A stretch of DNA of 46,496 nucleotides, from positions 1-46,496 of the forward strand of contig CAMZKY010000123.1 of NCBI GenBank assembly GCA_947311455.1, given 5' to 3'. Numbering within the stretch: the stretch's first letter is position 1; every line of letters starts with the position of its first letter. The position numbers were made by a program, and so were the translations under genes. This document shows, one piece after another, positions 44,729 to 46,496 of the stretch. The notes under the pieces were generated by a model, which was not told the DNA's origin, did not search any database, and saw only the letters and a program-made list of their open reading frames with translations. This DNA is from an uncultured Marinosulfonomonas sp. GTDB taxonomy: Bacteria > Pseudomonadota > Alphaproteobacteria > Rhodobacterales > Rhodobacteraceae.

Positions 44729-44742
44729 TTGACGCACGTCAA
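44729..44742 (-). promoter_or_regulatory. Crp/Fnr-family binding site (TTGAC-N4-GTCAA)
   Basis: TTGACGCACGTCAA is a perfect palindrome with the half-sites and N4 spacing of Fnr/FnrL/Dnr-type regulators. Its centre is about 67 bp upstream of the HEAT-gene ATG, compatible with activation from -41.5. It suggests induction by low oxygen or nitric oxide, but which regulator binds cannot be told. Confidence 0.6.
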
Positions 44743-44750
44743 CAATAGGT

Positions 44751-44782
44751 TTGACGGCCCGCGCAATCGCATGGGCCGTCAA
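44751..44782. repeat. Perfect 10-bp inverted repeat between molybdoenzyme and HEAT genes
   Basis: TTGACGGCCC and GGGCCGTCAA flank a 12-nt spacer. The outer bases TTGAC/GTCAA repeat those of the nearby Fnr-type site. It can form a hairpin in RNA, but no T-run follows on either strand. Terminator or second regulator site are both possible. Confidence 0.5.
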
Positions 44783-44795
44783 TTTGTCACAGGAG

Positions 44796-44824
44796 GTCAG
44801 GGCAGCCCTAAAGGTTGCCCTGAC
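44796..44824 (-). terminator. Hairpin just after the molybdoenzyme gene
   Basis: GTCAGGGCA…TGCCCTGAC arms (GTCAGGGCAG on the plus strand pairing with TTGCCCTGAC, one G-U wobble) form a stem of about 12 bp that begins 7 bp after the stop codon of the AioA-like gene. There is no long U-run in that direction, so termination may be partial. Confidence 0.5.
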
Positions 44825-44831
44825 TATTTTG

Positions 44832-46496
44832 CTAAACTTCGATGTCGCGCGGTGCGAACGACATTGAGCGGAAGCTGTGTTTATAGGGCGATTCACCAAT
44901 TTTAGTGATTTTCGCTACACCCATTTTGTAGTTGTAGTTCCCGCTGATCCAGTCAACCACACGCCCAGCCAATGCGTTAGCAGGTTGGCTATAGTGCAAG
45001 AAGTCCATATACATGACGCCTTTTTTGGTTGCCCGGGTCACTATCGCAACGGCCGTGATCGAGGCTTCCGAGAACTCGACGTTGCCATTGGCCAATTGAC
45101 CGGTGAAGGAATAATCAGAGCCTTCTACACCCAAAACGGTGTCTTTCAGGGATGGCACGCGGTCATTCGACAACAGAACCATATCGCCACTTTCGATACC
45201 GCGTGCTGCGGCATCTTCGGTGTTGATTTCAACCCAGTTATCAGGCCAACGCTGAACGATGTAAGGACGACGTGTATCATCGAAACCCGACTGCCAACGC
45301 TCGTTCGCACGACCAGATGTGCACCACAGCTCATCACCTTTTGGTTTCATCCATTCCCAATAATCCGAGAACAATGACCAAGGCGATTTCTGGATGTTGC
45401 ATTTGCCCGTTTGTGAATTGAAATGTGTCAATTTCTTGTTGAACATATTCATTGCAGTTGGGCCATCTTTAGGCAACACGCGGGTTGTGTCATGCAAGCG
45501 CACGGTTCCCACCAACGAACCATCGTCGTTCATGTAAACAGGGGCTTGAATGCCATTGGTTCCCATTTCACGGAACTTCGCATGCAGTGTTTTGCCTTCA
45601 CGATGTGCAGCAACTTTGACCATATTAAAGTCTTTGCGGCTACCACGGGTGAATTTAGCTGCTTCTTCGGCAACATCATTGGAATCTTTCCAATCAAAGC
45701 CTTCAAAGCCCATTTTCTTGGCAAGTTGCGAGATGATCCACCAATCAGGTTTCGCTTCGCCCGGTGCATCGTAGAATTTTTGATACAAACGAACGCGGCG
45801 TTCACCATTTGCACGCAAGAAATCTTCTTCGCCCCACGTTGCGGCAGGGAAGATAATATCGGCAAATTGGTTTCCAATCGGATCAACCAGATAGATGTCC
45901 TGATTCACAACAACCATACCGCCGCTATCCACCCGCGCTTTCAGGGTTTCAAGAATTTTTTCGCGGTTGATTGATTGAATTTGGTGCGGGTTACCGCGTG
46001 TCAATTCATGGAATCGTTGTGACAACTGTTGCGAGCCAAGCATGGATTGAATCCATGTCGTGCCGATAACGTGGGCCATACGGGTGTGACCCGCCATTGT
46101 CCAGGTATCAGTATCTAGCGCACGACGGCGACGACCAGGCAGTTTCATTGGTGATTTATTGCGAGGATACCCGCCACCACCGACACCACCACGTTGGTGA
46201 CCACCGGCACGCCCGATCATTTGACCCGGACGTCCACCAGCACCAACAGTAATACCCAATGCGGAAATCGCTTGTGTATTGCCAGTGTTGTTTGACCAAT
46301 AGAAGCCTTTTTCGATCATGATCGATGTTTTGACCCGCGATCCGTCTTCTTTTGGTTTTGCCATCATTTCAGCAGCCAGCTGAATTTTCGCAGCGTCGAC
46401 GCCGGAAACTTCAGCTGCGGCGTCTAGTGCAAACTCGTCTTGTGACAACAGCCATTTTGACCAATCGTCAAAGCCTTTTGTCTGGAATTTGCCCCA
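44832..46496 (-). CDS. AioA/IdrA-family molybdopterin oxidoreductase, C-terminal 554 residues (cut by window edge)
   Basis: The frame is open to the right edge; the true start is outside. The visible part is close to the large subunit of arsenite oxidase across its whole length: NTGNTQAISALGITVGAGGR, GRAGGHQRGG, YPRNKSPMKLPGRRRRALD, DSGGMVVVNQDIY, FYDAPGEAKPDWW, FNSQTGKCNIQKSPW, RWPDNWVEINTEDA and the C-terminal GESPYKHSFRSMSFAPRD. The RxxxH pair at about 46209-46211 (R) and 46197-46199 (H) matches the arsenite-site Arg and His of AioA, as I place them. The N-terminal 3Fe-4S cluster region is not visible. The family also includes iodate reductase IdrA, so the substrate is open. A Rieske subunit gene (aioB/idrB) would be expected upstream, beyond 46496. 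Confidence 0.88.
   Translation of the reverse strand, partial: WGKFQTKGFDDWSKWLLSQDEFALDAAAEVSGVDAAKIQLAAEMMAKPKEDGSRVKTSIMIEKGFYWSNNTGNTQAISALGITVGAGGRPGQMIGRAGGHQRGGVGGGGYPRNKSPMKLPGRRRRALDTDTWTMAGHTRMAHVIGTTWIQSMLGSQQLSQRFHELTRGNPHQIQSINREKILETLKARVDSGGMVVVNQDIYLVDPIGNQFADIIFPAATWGEEDFLRANGERRVRLYQKFYDAPGEAKPDWWIISQLAKKMGFEGFDWKDSNDVAEEAAKFTRGSRKDFNMVKVAAHREGKTLHAKFREMGTNGIQAPVYMNDDGSLVGTVRLHDTTRVLPKDGPTAMNMFNKKLTHFNSQTGKCNIQKSPWSLFSDYWEWMKPKGDELWCTSGRANERWQSGFDDTRRPYIVQRWPDNWVEINTEDAAARGIESGDMVLLSNDRVPSLKDTVLGVEGSDYSFTGQLANGNVEFSEASITAVAIVTRATKKGVMYMDFLHYSQPANALAGRVVDWISGNYNYKMGVAKITKIGESPYKHSFRSMSFAPRDIEV

Noticed and set aside
1-46496. CRISPR arrays, insertion sequences, prophage genes, tRNA or rRNA
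   Set aside because: No spaced direct repeats, transposase or integrase reading frames, or RNA gene signatures were seen on either strand.

Overview
The window reads as a piece of an alphaproteobacterial chromosome, most likely from a marine Rhodobacterales (Roseobacter-type) bacterium of moderate GC. The evidence is the block ubiB-ubiE / mutM-enoyl-CoA hydratase-rpsT / dnaA-dnaN-recF, a split flagellar cluster containing MotE-like and DUF6468-like proteins, and a cluster of GANTC (CcrM-type) sites upstream of dnaA. I assign no species.

Layout. 1-600: two small secreted proteins on the minus strand, the first cut by the window edge. 898-1956: Mrp/ApbC iron-sulfur carrier. 2389-4674: ubiquinone genes ubiB and ubiE on the minus strand; ubiE carries an in-frame TAA at codon 35. 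4748-11070: plus-strand housekeeping block mutM, enoyl-CoA hydratase, rpsT, dnaA, dnaN, recF, with an origin-like non-coding region before dnaA. 11067-30166: flagellar genes in three transcription groups: fliL-DUF6468-motE-motA-743-aa protein-transglycosylase-flhA-fliR-flhB-FliJ-like (minus), fliF-fliH-fliN-fliP (plus), and motB-flgE-flgK-flgL-flgI (minus). The cluster follows recF directly, where gyrB is often found. 30247-34336: an NAD-dependent epimerase, an OmpR-type response regulator and a divergent hybrid sensor kinase. 34439-36314: a small nitroreductase and MoeA (molybdenum cofactor).

36400-46496 is the most unusual part: a tight minus-strand gene set whose first visible gene is the C-terminal two thirds of a molybdopterin enzyme of the arsenite oxidase (AioA) / iodate reductase (IdrA) family. 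After it come a HEAT-repeat protein, an exported cupredoxin, a 36-residue membrane peptide, a membrane-anchored SUMF1-fold protein, a tandem universal-stress protein fused to three PCP_red-like domains, a radical SAM/SPASM enzyme with a fourth PCP_red-like domain, and a HemY-type protoporphyrinogen oxidase. A TTGAC-N4-GTCAA site, typical of Crp/Fnr-family regulators, lies at promoter distance before the HEAT gene.

My reading, as inference, is a respiratory molybdoenzyme locus with its own electron carrier and a dedicated maturation set. Several of its families have tetrapyrrole connections (PPOX, AhbD/NirJ-like radical SAM, the PCP_red domain of protochlorophyllide reductase, PBS-lyase HEAT repeats), so an unusual haem-type cofactor is a reasonable hypothesis. 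The substrate cannot be told from this sequence. I saw no CRISPR array, insertion sequence, tRNA or rRNA.
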